From NCBI RefSeq assembly GCF_900220975.1, contig NZ_OBQD01000010.1:1-64000 (forward strand): a DNA stretch of 64,000 nt. Reading direction: 5' to 3'. This document shows, in pieces, positions 22,292 through 31,799 of the stretch. The stretch comes from Rhizobium subbaraonis (GTDB lineage: Bacteria > Pseudomonadota > Alphaproteobacteria > Rhizobiales > Rhizobiaceae). Each line of letters opens with the position of its first letter. The first letter of the stretch is position 1. The notes under the pieces are model-generated. The model saw only the letters and a list, made by a program, of their open reading frames with translations, ran no database searches and had not been told where the DNA came from. A program made the position numbers and the translations under genes.

Positions 22292-23283
22292 CAGTCTTCC
22301 TCTTCCGCTGCGTTCTTGTCGAAACCGAAGACGTTCCAGGTCTGCACCATGTGCGGCGGCAGCGGCGCGGTCACGCGCAGCCGCCCGCCCGAGGGGTGCG
22401 GAATGTCGATGTGGCGGGCATGCAGGTGCAGCCGGTTCTGCACGCCACCCGGAAAGGTCCAGTTGGTGTCCGCATCGAAATATTTCGGGTCGCCGATGAT
22501 CGGGTGGCCGATATGGGCGGCATGGACGCGGAGCTGGTGGGTACGGCCCGTATAGGGTTCCATCTCCAGCCAGGCGAAATTCTGCCCGGCCTGTTCGAGG
22601 ATGCGGTAGTAGGAAACGGCGTGGTCGGCTCCGTCCTCGCCATGCTTGGCGATACGCATGCGATCGCCGTCGGGCGTCTGCTCTTTCACCAGCCAGGTGG
22701 AGATCTTGTCCTCGCGCTTGCGCGGCACGCCCTTGACGATGGCCCAGTAGGTCTTCTTGGTATCGCGCTCGCGGAACGCCGCCGTCAGCTTCTGCGCCGC
22801 ACCGCGCGTCCGCGCGATGACGAGCACACCGGAGGTATCGCGGTCGAGCCGGTGCACGAGCCGCGGCTTCTCGCCCTTCTGGCTCGTCCAGGCCTCCAGC
22901 ATCTTGTCGATATGCCGCGTCACGCCCGACCCGCCCTGCACGGCAATACCGGCGGGCTTGTTCAGAACGAACACCTTGTCGTCCTCATGCAGGAGCATGC
23001 GCGACAGCAGCTCGCCGTCGGGGGAATGCTTCAGGTCCCGGCCGCCGATCGGCCCGGCCTTGATTTCCTTCGCATCCACGTTCATTGGCGGCACGCGCAC
23101 GGTCTGGCCCGGCTGGACGCGCATGTCGGTCTTGGCGCGGCCGCCATCGACGCGCACCTGCCCGGATCGCAAAAGCTTCTGCAGCTGGCCGAAGCCCAGT
23201 CCGGGATAGTGGACCTTGAACCACCGGTCGAGCCGCATGCCCGCCTCGTCGTGGTCCACCTGCCTGTGTTCGATACCTGCCAT
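22291..23283 (-). CDS. rluC: 23S rRNA pseudouridine synthase, RluC/RluD-type
   Basis: 330 residues. An S4 RNA-binding domain at the N-terminus (MRLDRWFKVHYPGLGFGQLQ, then KLLRSGQVRVDG) is followed by the RluA-type catalytic domain with the signature RLVHRLDRDTSGVLVIART (catalytic Asp in HRLDRDTSG), then GRTHQLRVHAAHIGHPIIGD. The ATG at 23283 has an AGAAGG site six bases upstream and skips 27 unsupported codons. It pseudouridylates 23S rRNA; the branch looks RluC-like, but the exact position is an inference. It is the first gene of a three-gene operon with the HAD and ATP12 genes (ATGA overlap at 22291). Confidence 0.9.
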   Translation of the reverse strand: MAGIEHRQVDHDEAGMRLDRWFKVHYPGLGFGQLQKLLRSGQVRVDGGRAKTDMRVQPGQTVRVPPMNVDAKEIKAGPIGGRDLKHSPDGELLSRMLLHEDDKVFVLNKPAGIAVQGGSGVTRHIDKMLEAWTSQKGEKPRLVHRLDRDTSGVLVIARTRGAAQKLTAAFRERDTKKTYWAIVKGVPRKREDKISTWLVKEQTPDGDRMRIAKHGEDGADHAVSYYRILEQAGQNFAWLEMEPYTGRTHQLRVHAAHIGHPIIGDPKYFDADTNWTFPGGVQNRLHLHARHIDIPHPSGGRLRVTAPLPPHMVQTWNVFGFDKNAAEEED

Positions 23284-23397
23284 CTTCGCCTTCTCTCGGT
23301 AAGCGCCGTGCTTTAGCGCATAACCGGGAAAAGCGAAAACGGTTTTCCACACCCGCTCATCCATGCGCCATGCGGCGCCGCCAGTTTGGCAACGGGG

Positions 23398-23634
23398 TCA
23401 GAACGCCCGGAAGGTCAGCGTCGTGAGCGAGCGCACGATACCCGGGATCGTCGCGATGTGATCGTTGATGAACTTGCCGATGTCCTCTTCGCTCTCGACA
23501 TAGATCTTGAGCAGGAGGTCATAGTCGCCGCTGGTCGAATAGAGTTCCGAGATCAGTTCGGTGGCGTAAAGGGCATCGGCGACCTCGTAGGTCTTTCCGG
23601 GGGCGCATTGCAGCTGCACGAAGATCGGCTTCAT
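23398..23634 (-). CDS. Stand-alone Lrp/AsnC ligand-binding (RAM) domain protein
   Basis: 78 residues, consisting only of the effector-binding alpha/beta domain of Lrp/AsnC regulators (CAPGKTYEVADALYATELIS, GDYDLLLKIYVESEEDIGKF, then the final strand SLTTLTF). There is no DNA-binding domain. Such stand-alone proteins exist in many rhizobia and are thought to bind amino acids or oligomerise with full Lrp-type regulators. No adjacent Lrp gene is visible, and the role is open. The gene is single, with about 230 empty bases on the upstream side (23635-23868). Confidence 0.85.
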   Translation of the reverse strand: MKPIFVQLQCAPGKTYEVADALYATELISELYSTSGDYDLLLKIYVESEEDIGKFINDHIATIPGIVRSLTTLTFRAF

Positions 23635-23868
23635 CGGACCACTCCGCCGCCTATCGGCGGCACCTTGTCAACCCGGCCCCGACGCAGGGCCTTCGGCGGC
23701 TTTATGACGGAGATCGCACGGATGGCGCAAGAGGGCGGTGTGCTTTTGCCGCAGGCGCCGGGCGGCCAATCGTTAAAACTTGCCTAAATCTCGACGGCCG
23801 GTCTTAGCGACCGGGAAATCCGTTCGGGCTAATGAAGCAGGATTGCACAAAAGGTATTGCCGAACGCC

Positions 23869-24153
23869 ATGACACAGATCATCTCCGTTTCCCCCAGCAC
23901 CGCAGCCTATGCGGCACAAGCTTACAAGACCACGCCTCGATCCGCGACCGCCCTTGAGCAGGAGGTCGCCAACGCAGCAGAGACGGCAAAGGCAGACAAC
24001 GACCGGCTGAAAGCGGAGCGCCTGGCGATCAAGTCGACGTCCCTGGATCTGGCTCTCCTCACCATGCAGCGACGCCGCGAGACCAATCCGGAATTGGTGG
24101 CACGGCTTTATGCCGAAAATGCCGAAGAGGAAGAGGCTGGCGAGGACCGCTGA
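23869..24153 (+). CDS. Hypothetical alphaproteobacterial protein
   Basis: About 94 residues from the ATG at 23869 (a TTG at 23857 is an alternative). Mostly helical: a Ser/Thr/Ala-rich start, then a charged helix (LEQEVANAAETAKADNDRLK) and a second one containing LLTMQRRRETNPELVARLYA, with an acidic end. There is no signal peptide or membrane segment and no recognised domain. It is a single gene just before the glycine riboswitch region. Confidence 0.6.
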   Translation: MTQIISVSPSTAAYAAQAYKTTPRSATALEQEVANAAETAKADNDRLKAERLAIKSTSLDLALLTMQRRRETNPELVARLYAENAEEEEAGEDR

Positions 24154-24338
24154 GGCGCAACTACCGCAATCATCCCCCGTCGAAATCAGCCGCCTGTATC
24201 GCCCCGGTATCGTCCGGGGCATTCTTGCTTTCGGGCTCCGTTCGACAGCCGCATGATCGAGGGCGACAAATAATTGTCCATGGACGACGCTACACTCTTG
24301 CCAAATCGTCGGGCGCGCCGTTATGTGGCGAAGACCTC

Positions 24339-24489
24339 GCTGGGAGAAACCGGTTTCGAACCGGTGCCGAAGGAGCAACCGCCCCGGAAACTCTCAGGCA
24401 AAAGGACCAGCAAGGTGCCGACAGGACTCTGGAGAGAGGCGCTCACGCGCCCGCCGAAGGGATAACAATCTCAGGCGACAAGGACAGAG
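24339..24489 (+). ncRNA. Tandem glycine riboswitch
   Basis: Two consecutive glycine aptamers. Aptamer 1: P1 pairs GCTGG (24339-24343) with CCAGC (24407-24411) around the conserved GCCGAAGGAGCAA and ACTCTCAGGCAAAAGGACC. Aptamer 2: P1 pairs CTCTG (24427-24431) with CAGAG (24485-24489) around GCCGAAGGGATAACAATCTC and CAGGCGACAAGGAC. Only about 15 bases separate them, as usual for the cooperative tandem form. It precedes gcvT, gcvH and gcvP and should switch the glycine cleavage system on when glycine is abundant. The second aptamer is somewhat divergent. Confidence 0.93.
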
Positions 24490-24504
24490 GGGGCTCATAA
24501 GAAC

Positions 24505-24543
24505 GGCGCGAAAGCGCCAGAGATGGGCCGGCGCGCGAGCGCC
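24505..24543 (+). other. Two near-identical GNRA hairpins between riboswitch and gcvT
   Basis: GGCGC-GAAA-GCGCC (24505-24518) and GGCGC-GCGA-GCGCC (24530-24543) share the same five-base stem and each has a GNRA tetraloop; both are followed by AGA. The stems can also pair with each other in alternative ways (first left arm with second right arm). They occupy the place of the expression platform, just before the ribosome site GGAGG (24552-24556), so they probably take part in the switching. No T-tract is present, so simple termination is unlikely. Confidence 0.55.
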
Positions 24544-24562
24544 AGAAGACTGGAGGGCGGCT

Positions 24563-25702
24563 TTGAACGTCGCGTCTGACCTCAAGAAAACCCCGCTGCA
24601 CGACCTCAACGTCTCGCTCGGCGCACGCATGGTGCCGTTTGCAGGCTACGAGATGCCGGTGCAGTTTCCCGCAGGCGTGCTTAAGGAGCACCTGCATACC
24701 CGGGCTGCGGCAGGCCTCTTCGACGTGTCGCACATGGGCCAAGTGATCGTCCGCGCGCGCTCCGGCGACAATGCCGACGCGGCGCACGCGCTGGAAAGCC
24801 TTGTACCGGTCGATGTCGCAGGCCTGCCCGAAGGCCGCCAGCGCTATGCGCTGTTTACCGGCGAAGACGGCGGCATTCTCGACGACCTGATGATCGCCAA
24901 CCGTGGCGACCACTTCTTCGTCGTCGTCAACGCCGCCTGCAAGGATGCCGATTTCGCGCACCTGCAGAAGCATCTCAGCGATACCTGCGAGGTGACGATG
25001 CTTTCCGACCGTGCGCTGATTGCCCTGCAGGGGCCGCGCGCGGAAGCGGTGCTTTCCGAACTCTGGGCCGACATCGCCGGCATGCGCTTCATGGACGTGC
25101 GCGCCTGCGACCTGCACGATGCCGACTGCATCGTCTCGCGCTCCGGCTACACGGGCGAAGACGGATTCGAGATCTCGATCCCCGCGGACAAGGCCGAAAA
25201 GGTCTGTCGCCACCTCCTCGACCATCCCGACGTCCTGCCGATCGGTCTCGGCGCCCGCGATTCGCTGCGGCTGGAAGCCGGCCTCTGCCTCTACGGCAAC
25301 GACATCGACACGACGACGACACCGGTAGAGGCGGCCCTCGAATGGGCAATCCAGAAGGTGCGCCGCAGCGGCGGCGATCGCGCCGGCGGTTTCCCGGGCG
25401 CGGATGCCATCCTCGGCCAGTTCGCCTCCGGCGCCACCCGACGCCGCGTCGGTCTCAAGGTCGACGGCAAAGCCCCGGTCCGCCCTCCGGCCAGGCTCTA
25501 TTCGGACGCAGACGGCAAGGCCGAGGTCGGCCACGTCACCTCCGGCGGATTCGGTCCCAGCATCGAGGCACCCGTTGCGATGGGCTACGTGCCGGTTGCG
25601 CTCTCGGCGCCGGGAACGCGGCTGTTCGCCGAGGTACGCGGCAAGTACCTGCCCGTCACCGTCGCCGTCCTGCCCTTTGTCCCCAACACTTTCAAGCGCT
25701 GA
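24563..25702 (+). CDS. gcvT: Glycine cleavage system T protein (aminomethyltransferase)
   Basis: 379 residues from a TTG at 24563, preceded at six bases by GGAGG (24552-24556); no ATG or GTG occurs upstream of the conserved start, and the reading in this frame before it runs through the riboswitch. Family blocks include [52 protein letters not shown], and [14 protein letters not shown] (folate-binding region). T protein takes the aminomethyl group from lipoyl-GcvH and forms methylene-tetrahydrofolate and ammonia. It is the first of three genes under the glycine riboswitch; gcvH follows after 182 bases filled largely by a repeat element. Confidence 0.94.
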   Translation: MNVASDLKKTPLHDLNVSLGARMVPFAGYEMPVQFPAGVLKEHLHTRAAAGLFDVSHMGQVIVRARSGDNADAAHALESLVPVDVAGLPEGRQRYALFTGEDGGILDDLMIANRGDHFFVVVNAACKDADFAHLQKHLSDTCEVTMLSDRALIALQGPRAEAVLSELWADIAGMRFMDVRACDLHDADCIVSRSGYTGEDGFEISIPADKAEKVCRHLLDHPDVLPIGLGARDSLRLEAGLCLYGNDIDTTTTPVEAALEWAIQKVRRSGGDRAGGFPGADAILGQFASGATRRRVGLKVDGKAPVRPPARLYSDADGKAEVGHVTSGGFGPSIEAPVAMGYVPVALSAPGTRLFAEVRGKYLPVTVAVLPFVPNTFKR

Positions 25703-25728
25703 CCGATGATTGCCATCGCATTCCGATC

Positions 25729-25840
25729 GCCCCTCACCCTGACCCTCTCCCCGCAGGCGGGGAGAGGGAACGGAAAGGGGCGTGCCCAGCCACCTTCGCC
25801 TCGCCCGCGGGGAAAAGGTCCCGGCAGGGGGATGAGGGGC
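25729..25840. repeat. Palindromic intergenic repeat (RPE/RIME-like) between gcvT and gcvH
   Basis: A 112-bp element bounded by the inverted ends GCCCCTCA (25729-25736) and TGAGGGGC (25833-25840). Inside, CCCTCTCCCCGC (25743-25754) pairs perfectly with GCGGGGAGAGGG (25757-25768) over a 2-base loop, and a second imperfect palindrome lies near 25792-25820. The layout and the CTCCCC-GGGGAG core match the abundant intergenic palindromes of rhizobial genomes. Transcribed within the gcv operon, the 12-bp hairpin may affect mRNA stability. A related piece is at 42030-42073. Confidence 0.8.
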
Positions 25841-25884
25841 AACCGCACAGTTTCACAAACAGACTTTCCCAGAGAGGAACCGAG

Positions 25885-26247
25885 ATGTTGAAATTCACCG
25901 CAGAACACGAGTGGCTCAAGATCGATGGCGGCGTCGCCACGGTCGGCATCACCACCCACGCTGCCGAGCAGCTTGGCGATCTCGTCTTTGTCGAACTGCC
26001 CGAGGTCGGCTCTAGCTTCGACAAGGGCGGCGACGCCGCCACCGTCGAGAGCGTCAAGGCCGCCTCCGACGTCTACAGCCCGCTCGACGGGGAGATCGTC
26101 GAGGTCAACCAGGCGATCGTCGACGACCCCTCCCTTGTCAACAGCGACCCGCAGGGCGCCGGCTGGTTCTTCAAGCTGAAGCTAAAGAACACGGCCGATG
26201 CCGAGGCTCTTCTGGACGAGGCCGCCTACAAGGAGCTCGTCGGCTGA
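25885..26247 (+). CDS. gcvH: Glycine cleavage system H protein
   Basis: 120 residues. It is a lipoyl-domain protein carrying the aminomethyl intermediate between P and T proteins. The lipoylated lysine is in ESVKAASD ([14 protein letters not shown]) at about residue 60; the flanking [11 protein letters not shown] and GEIVEVN segments are typical. The AGAGAGG site lies eight to ten bases before the ATG at 25885. It overlaps gcvP at 26247. Lipoylation would rely on the LipB encoded at 11425 and a LipA outside this window. Confidence 0.95.
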   Translation: MLKFTAEHEWLKIDGGVATVGITTHAAEQLGDLVFVELPEVGSSFDKGGDAATVESVKAASDVYSPLDGEIVEVNQAIVDDPSLVNSDPQGAGWFFKLKLKNTADAEALLDEAAYKELVG

Positions 26248-29108
26248 TGAACCTGCCCAAGGACTTCACCTTCACCGATTACCAGCCCTACGACTTCGCC
26301 AACCGCCGCCACATCGGCCCCTCGCCGGCCGAGATGGAGGCGATGCTGAAGGTGATCGGCTATGACAGCCTGGACGCGCTGATCGACGACACGGTGCCGG
26401 AGTCGATCCGCCAGACGACGCCGCTCCAATGGGGCGCACCGATGTCCGAACGCGAAGCGCTTGACAAGCTGCGGGAGACCGCCAACAGGAACCGCAAGCT
26501 CGTCTCGCTGATCGGCCAAGGCTACTACGGCACCATCACCCCGCCGGTGATCCAGCGCAACATCCTGGAAAACCCGGCCTGGTATACGGCCTACACGCCC
26601 TACCAGCCCGAGATCAGCCAGGGCCGGCTCGAGGCGCTGCTCAACTACCAGACCATGGTCTGCGACCTGACCGGCCTCGACATCGCCAACGCCTCGCTTC
26701 TCGATGAAGCGACGGCTGCAGCGGAAGCCATGGCCATGGCAGAGCGCGTTTCGAAATCGAAGGCGACCGCCTTCTTCGTCGACGAAAACTGCCATCCGCA
26801 GACGATCGCTCTGCTCAAGACCCGCTCCGAGCCGCTCGGCTGGACGATCGTGGTCGGCAATCCCTTCGAGGATCTGGTTCCGGCCGAGGTGTTCGGCGCG
26901 ATCTTCCAGTATCCCGGCACGTTTGGCCACGTGCATGATTTCACCGGCGTCATCGCCGACCTGCATGCGGCCGGCGCGATCGCCGTCGTCGCGGCCGACC
27001 CGCTGGCGCTGGCGCTGCTGAAGTCGCCCGGCGACATGGACGCCGACATCGCCATCGGCACAACCCAGCGCTTCGGCGTACCCGTCGGCTATGGCGGTCC
27101 GCACGCGGCCTACATGGCGGTCAAGGACGCCTACAAGCGCAACATGCCCGGCCGCCTCGTCGGCGTCTCGGTCGATGTACGCGGCAACCGCGCCTACCGC
27201 CTGTCGCTGCAGACCCGCGAACAGCACATCCGCCGCGAGAAGGCGACGTCGAACATCTGCACCGCCCAGGTGCTCCTCGCCGTCATGGCCTCGATGTATG
27301 CTGTCTTCCACGGACCGCAGGGCATCAAGGCTATCGCCCAGCAGGTCCACCGCAAGGCCGTGCTGCTGGCCAAGGGGCTGGAGAAGCTCGGCTATAGCGT
27401 CGAGCCGGACGTCTTCTTCGACACGATCACCGTCCATGTCGGCAAGTTGCAGGGCATCATCCTCAAGACTGCGGTCGCCGAAGAGGTCAACCTGCGCCAG
27501 ATCGGCGACGATCGCATCGGCATCAGCCTGGACGAGCGCTCGCGCCCGGTCACGCTGGAAGCCGTCTGGCGCGCCTTCGGCGGCGACTTCAAGGTATCTG
27601 ACTTCGAAGCCGACTACCGCCTCCCGGAAGGTTTGCTGCGCACGAGCGCTTACCTGACGCACCCGATCTTCCACATGAACCGCGCCGAAAGCGAGATGAC
27701 CCGCTACATCCGCCGCCTCGCCGACCGCGACCTGGCGCTCGACCGCTCAATGATCCCGCTCGGCTCCTGCACGATGAAGCTGAACGCGACCGCCGAAATG
27801 CTGCCGATCACCTGGCCGGAATTCTCCGAGATTCACCCTTTCGCCCCGGCCGACCAGGCCGAAGGTTACAGGGAACTGATCGACGACCTCTCCGCCAAGC
27901 TATGCGCCGTCACCGGCTACGACGCGGTCTCCATGCAGCCGAACTCGGGCGCGCAGGGCGAATACGCCGGCCTGCTGACGATCCGCGACTACCACATCGC
28001 CAACGGCAACCCGCATCGCGACGTCTGCCTGATCCCGACCTCCGCGCACGGCACCAACCCGGCCTCGGCGCAGATGGCCGGCATGAAGGTCGTTGTCGTC
28101 AAGGTCGGCGACGACGGCGACATTGACATGGATGATTTCCGTGCGAAAGCAGAGCAGTACGCGGAAAATCTCTCGTGCTGCATGATCACCTATCCTTCCA
28201 CGCACGGCGTCTTCGAAGAAAACGTGCGCGAGGTCTGCGAGATCGTCCACAGGCACGGCGGCCAGGTCTATCTCGACGGCGCCAACATGAACGCCATGGT
28301 CGGGCTCGCCCGCCCCGGCGACATCGGCTCCGACGTCAGCCACCTGAACCTGCACAAGACCTTCTGCATTCCGCATGGCGGCGGCGGCCCGGGCATGGGT
28401 CCGATCGGCGTGAAGGCGCATCTGGCGCCCTTCCTCCCGAAGGATCCGCGCACCGCCGAAGCCGGCGCGGTCTCCGCGGCACCCTTTGGTTCGGCCTCGA
28501 TCCTGCCGATCTCCTGGAGCTACTGCCTGATGATGGGCGGCGAAGGGCTGACGCAGGCGACGAAGGTGGCGATCCTCAACGCCAACTACATCGCCGCCCG
28601 GCTGAAAGGCGCCTATGACGTGCTCTACAAGTCGGCGAAGGGCCGGGTCGCACACGAGTGCATCGTCGACACGCGCCCGCTGGTCGACAGCGCCGGCGTG
28701 ACGGTTGACGACGTGGCCAAACGCCTCATCGACTGCGGCTTCCATGCACCGACCATGAGCTGGCCCGTGGCAGGCACGCTGATGATCGAGCCGACCGAAT
28801 CCGAGACCAAGGCCGAGCTCGACCGCTTCTGCGATGCGATGCTAGCGATCCGCGAGGAAGCCCGCGCCATCGAGGACGGCCGGATGGACAAGCTCAACAA
28901 CCCGCTGAAGAACGCCCCGCATACGGTGGAAGACCTCGTCGGCGAATGGGATCGCCCCTATTCGCGAGAGCAGGCCTGCTACCCGCCCGGTGCCTTCCGC
29001 GTCGACAAGTACTGGTCGCCGGTCAACCGCGTCGACAACGTCTACGGCGACCGCAACCTCGTCTGCTCCTGCCCGCCGCTGGAGAGCTACGCGGAAGCGG
29101 CGGAGTAA
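26247..29108 (+). CDS. gcvP: Glycine dehydrogenase (decarboxylating), P protein
   Basis: 953 residues, a single-chain P protein with both halves of the duplicated fold. It decarboxylates glycine with PLP and passes the aminomethyl group to lipoyl-GcvH. The PLP-binding lysine is in [20 protein letters not shown] in the second half; the N-terminal half begins with [18 protein letters not shown] and contains [11 protein letters not shown]. The ATG shares one base with the gcvH stop. It ends the riboswitch-controlled operon, and no clear terminator is visible in the 146 bases that follow. Confidence 0.96.
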   Translation: MNLPKDFTFTDYQPYDFANRRHIGPSPAEMEAMLKVIGYDSLDALIDDTVPESIRQTTPLQWGAPMSEREALDKLRETANRNRKLVSLIGQGYYGTITPPVIQRNILENPAWYTAYTPYQPEISQGRLEALLNYQTMVCDLTGLDIANASLLDEATAAAEAMAMAERVSKSKATAFFVDENCHPQTIALLKTRSEPLGWTIVVGNPFEDLVPAEVFGAIFQYPGTFGHVHDFTGVIADLHAAGAIAVVAADPLALALLKSPGDMDADIAIGTTQRFGVPVGYGGPHAAYMAVKDAYKRNMPGRLVGVSVDVRGNRAYRLSLQTREQHIRREKATSNICTAQVLLAVMASMYAVFHGPQGIKAIAQQVHRKAVLLAKGLEKLGYSVEPDVFFDTITVHVGKLQGIILKTAVAEEVNLRQIGDDRIGISLDERSRPVTLEAVWRAFGGDFKVSDFEADYRLPEGLLRTSAYLTHPIFHMNRAESEMTRYIRRLADRDLALDRSMIPLGSCTMKLNATAEMLPITWPEFSEIHPFAPADQAEGYRELIDDLSAKLCAVTGYDAVSMQPNSGAQGEYAGLLTIRDYHIANGNPHRDVCLIPTSAHGTNPASAQMAGMKVVVVKVGDDGDIDMDDFRAKAEQYAENLSCCMITYPSTHGVFEENVREVCEIVHRHGGQVYLDGANMNAMVGLARPGDIGSDVSHLNLHKTFCIPHGGGGPGMGPIGVKAHLAPFLPKDPRTAEAGAVSAAPFGSASILPISWSYCLMMGGEGLTQATKVAILNANYIAARLKGAYDVLYKSAKGRVAHECIVDTRPLVDSAGVTVDDVAKRLIDCGFHAPTMSWPVAGTLMIEPTESETKAELDRFCDAMLAIREEARAIEDGRMDKLNNPLKNAPHTVEDLVGEWDRPYSREQACYPPGAFRVDKYWSPVNRVDNVYGDRNLVCSCPPLESYAEAAE

Positions 29109-29254
29109 TCTGGATATCGCAGCAATTGACCTCGGTCTGCGGGCCGGGGTCAGCCCCCCTCCCGGCATCCATCGCCAAAGCCATCGATCTTTTTCGGGCG
29201 TCGGCCGCAGCCGGCAGTTGCGCCGTCCGGGCACCAAAAAGGTCCGCTCCGCTC

Positions 29255-31084
29255 CTACCCACGGGGCAGCACAACGATGAAACGGGCCCCGTCTCTGTAG
29301 GACGTATCGAGCGCCACGGTGCCGGAATGGCTTTCGACGATCCGCTGCGCCAGCGCAAGGCCGATGCCCGTCCCGTCATAGACCCTCTCGTCCTGATGCA
29401 GACGCTGGAACAGCCCGAAAACCGCTTCGGCGTGCTTCGGATCGATCCCGATGCCGTCATCCTCTACAACGATACGCACACTGTCTGCCGTCCCTTCCCC
29501 ATAGATCCTGACGGTAGGCTTTGAATCCCGGCGCCGATATTTGATGGCATTGCCGATCAGGTTCTGCATCAGGCGGCGCAGCAATTCGGGGTCGCCCCTC
29601 ACGGGGGGAAGAGCTTTGGCTTCGATCGTCGCACCCGCCTCCCGGATATGCCCCTCCAGCAACGACAGGGCGTCCGCAACGACCGCGTCGAGCGACACGG
29701 ATTTTACGTGCCGGATCTGGTAGGCGATCTGCGCATATTCCAGAAGGCGATCGACCAGCTTCTGCATCCGGAACGCGGCCCGCCGCATATAGGCGGCGTG
29801 CGTCGCAAGATCATCCAGTTGGCCGCGCTCGATGTCATCCAGTATCATCTCGGCAAAGGAGGCAATGTGGCGGATCGGGGACTTCAGGTCGTGGGAGACG
29901 GTCGCTGCGAACTGGTTCAGCGCCTCGTTCTTGCGCTGCAATTCCCGCGCCTGTTCGGTCAGACGCTCATGCTGGCGCTTCAACTCGGTCACGTCGCGAC
30001 CGGCGCCGACAAACTCCGTCGGCAGACCGTTCTCGAAACTGGCCGTTGCAGTCCACAATAACCAACGTTCCTCGCCCGCAGCATTGCGGATTGCAAGCTC
30101 CACCGTCGCAAGGGGATTGTCGGGCGTCAGCCGTTCTAGCTCGTCAATGACCGGTTGCTCGGTAGAAACCAGGTCCATCACATGCGTGCCGACGAGCTTC
30201 TCGGGCGTCGAGCCGTAAAACGTAGCGTAGTGCTCGTTGCAGAAGCGGATCACCATATCCTTATCGGTCCGGACGATCAGGTCCGGGAGAAGCTCTAGGA
30301 GCTTCGTATGCTGCCTGTTCCTGGTTTCAAGCTCATGCTCGATCGCCTTGAGATCGGTGATATCGATTCTCAGGCCGACAACCTCGCCGCTGTCCATCAC
30401 GTGGCTCTCGGACCGTATCCAACGACCATCGGCACGTTGAACCGTGTGGACCTGTCCGTCCTCACCGCGATGGTCCCTGAGCCGGGACTGGATCATGGCC
30501 TCCGCCTCCGGCGTTCCCGGCACAATGCCCCGGTAGATGCCGGCGCCGACATTGGCGCGGATTATGCTCTCGACCGTTGCCCCGACGCGAACGGCATCCT
30601 TCGCCGCTCCACACCCATCACGAAAAGCGCGGTTGAAGACCAGGATCTTCTCGTCCCGATCGAAGATCGCGACCCCCTCGGGAATGGTGTCCAGGGCGGA
30701 ATAGATGCGGCTGCCGAGCAGAACCTGCTCGCCGTGGCTTCCCCCCGTCAAAAGGCTCCTCAGCAGAAGCGCATAGCCTGCCTCGCCGTCGGTGCTTCTG
30801 ATGGAGATCACATGTGCGGACGCCTCGAAGTCCGATTCGTCCGCCCGGTTGAAGCGAAGGGTGTGGCTGTGCGCCCGGCCCGCGACCGCATAGCCCTGCA
30901 ACCTGGGCACAAGGTCGGCTTGTCCGAGAACCGCAGCAAGCGGTTCGCTGCCGTCCCCCTTCCACCCGAGCGCCCTGCGTGCCGCATCGTTCAGGAAGAA
31001 GCCGGTGCCTGCGGCATCCGTCAGGATTACCGGAAACGGCATCGATTCGTAGAGCGATTCTGAAAAGTCCTGCGGCGATTGCAT
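29255..31084 (-). CDS. Soluble PAS-domain sensor histidine kinase
   Basis: About 609 residues from ATG 31084; start not certain, as a GGGAGG site sits 15 bases upstream. No membrane segments are seen, so it is cytoplasmic. Three PAS-like domains occupy roughly residues 10-100, 115-230 and 250-370 (for example VILTDAAGTGFFLNDAARRA and LVGTHVMDLVSTEQPVIDEL). The kinase core follows: His398 in VSHDLKSPIRHI, N-box NLIGNAIKYR, G1 VEDDGIGID, G2 GTGIGLALAQRI. The kinase region resembles bacteriophytochrome-type kinases, but no GAF/PHY module is present. No response regulator is adjacent, so the partner and signal are unknown. Confidence 0.85.
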   Translation of the reverse strand: MQSPQDFSESLYESMPFPVILTDAAGTGFFLNDAARRALGWKGDGSEPLAAVLGQADLVPRLQGYAVAGRAHSHTLRFNRADESDFEASAHVISIRSTDGEAGYALLLRSLLTGGSHGEQVLLGSRIYSALDTIPEGVAIFDRDEKILVFNRAFRDGCGAAKDAVRVGATVESIIRANVGAGIYRGIVPGTPEAEAMIQSRLRDHRGEDGQVHTVQRADGRWIRSESHVMDSGEVVGLRIDITDLKAIEHELETRNRQHTKLLELLPDLIVRTDKDMVIRFCNEHYATFYGSTPEKLVGTHVMDLVSTEQPVIDELERLTPDNPLATVELAIRNAAGEERWLLWTATASFENGLPTEFVGAGRDVTELKRQHERLTEQARELQRKNEALNQFAATVSHDLKSPIRHIASFAEMILDDIERGQLDDLATHAAYMRRAAFRMQKLVDRLLEYAQIAYQIRHVKSVSLDAVVADALSLLEGHIREAGATIEAKALPPVRGDPELLRRLMQNLIGNAIKYRRRDSKPTVRIYGEGTADSVRIVVEDDGIGIDPKHAEAVFGLFQRLHQDERVYDGTGIGLALAQRIVESHSGTVALDTSYRDGARFIVVLPRG

Positions 31085-31275
31085 GTCGGTGAACGCCACC
31101 TCCCGGGAGCATAGGCCGATCTTTCCAATGGTCGCGCGGCCGACAGCCCGACACCCATTGCTCGGCAATACCGTCAAGTATCAACGCGGATTGAAAATGA
31201 ATGCAAGCAAAGCGTGCCGGAAGAAGCGATCGGCCGCTCAAAAGACCTTACGCAAGTGTCTGCAGAGGTCCCTGC

Positions 31276-31668
31276 TTATCCGACGCGAACGGTGGGCGCA
31301 CCGGCAGCAGCCAGAGCTGCGAGGTCTGCCGGCTTCAGCTCGACGGATTCACCGCAACCGCAAGCAGACGTCTGGTTCGGATTGTTGAAGGTAAAGCCGG
31401 AACGGAGCTTCGTCACCTCGAAATCCATCTGTGTGCCCAGCAGGTAGAGGACCGCTTCCGGGGCAATCCAGACACGGGCACCGGCGTGCTCGACAAGGTC
31501 GTCCTTCTCGTTCGGCGCTGTCACGAGGTCGACGGAATATTCCATTCCGGCGCAACCGCCCTTCTTGACGCCGACGCGAATGCCCTTGGCATCGTCGCCT
31601 GCATTGTCCACGATCGCCTTCACGCGATCGGCGGCGGCATCGGTAAGCGTCATCACTGCAAAGGCCAT
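31276..31668 (-). CDS. sufA: A-type Fe-S carrier SufA
   Basis: 130 residues of the HesB/IscA/SufA family. The three cysteines that bind the cluster or iron are Cys39 (KKGGCAGMEY) and Cys103/Cys105 (ACGCGES). It accepts clusters from the SufBCD scaffold and delivers them to apoproteins. It is the last gene of the suf operon. Unlike the others it is separated from the gene before it by about 130 bases, which hold a perfect inverted repeat (31752-31766), so it may have an additional promoter. Confidence 0.93.
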   Translation of the reverse strand: MAFAVMTLTDAAADRVKAIVDNAGDDAKGIRVGVKKGGCAGMEYSVDLVTAPNEKDDLVEHAGARVWIAPEAVLYLLGTQMDFEVTKLRSGFTFNNPNQTSACGCGESVELKPADLAALAAAGAPTVRVG

Positions 31669-31751
31669 CGGCCAGTTCTCCTTCGCCAGCCGGGTTCAAG
31701 GCCCGGCGGTTCCGAAACAAATGTAGAGGCGGTCGCCTGCGGGATCAATAG

Positions 31752-31766
31752 TTTGACACTGTCAAA
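31752..31766. promoter_or_regulatory. Perfect inverted repeat upstream of sufA
   Basis: TTTGACA-C-TGTCAAA, a perfect 7-1-7 dyad in the 131-base gap between sufT and sufA. Both strands contain a TTGACA hexamer, so it could contain a -35 element, but I found no convincing -10 at the right distance on the minus strand. It could be an operator for an iron- or redox-responsive regulator acting on sufA alone, or a coincidence. Symmetry is seen; function is inferred. Confidence 0.4.
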
Positions 31767-31799
31767 GTCACGGGGGCGCCTCACCCTTCGGCAACGCGG

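Noticed and set aside
23635-23868. Gap between the Lrp-like gene and the hypothetical gene at 23869 as a possible small RNA locus
   Set aside because: I found no terminator-like hairpin with a T-tract or conserved RNA motif; it probably holds only the two divergent promoters.
26226-27674. Long minus-strand reading frame (about 480 codons) opposite gcvP
   Set aside because: It is the antisense shadow of a confidently identified gene; the composition follows the third-position GC of the real strand, and no domain is visible.
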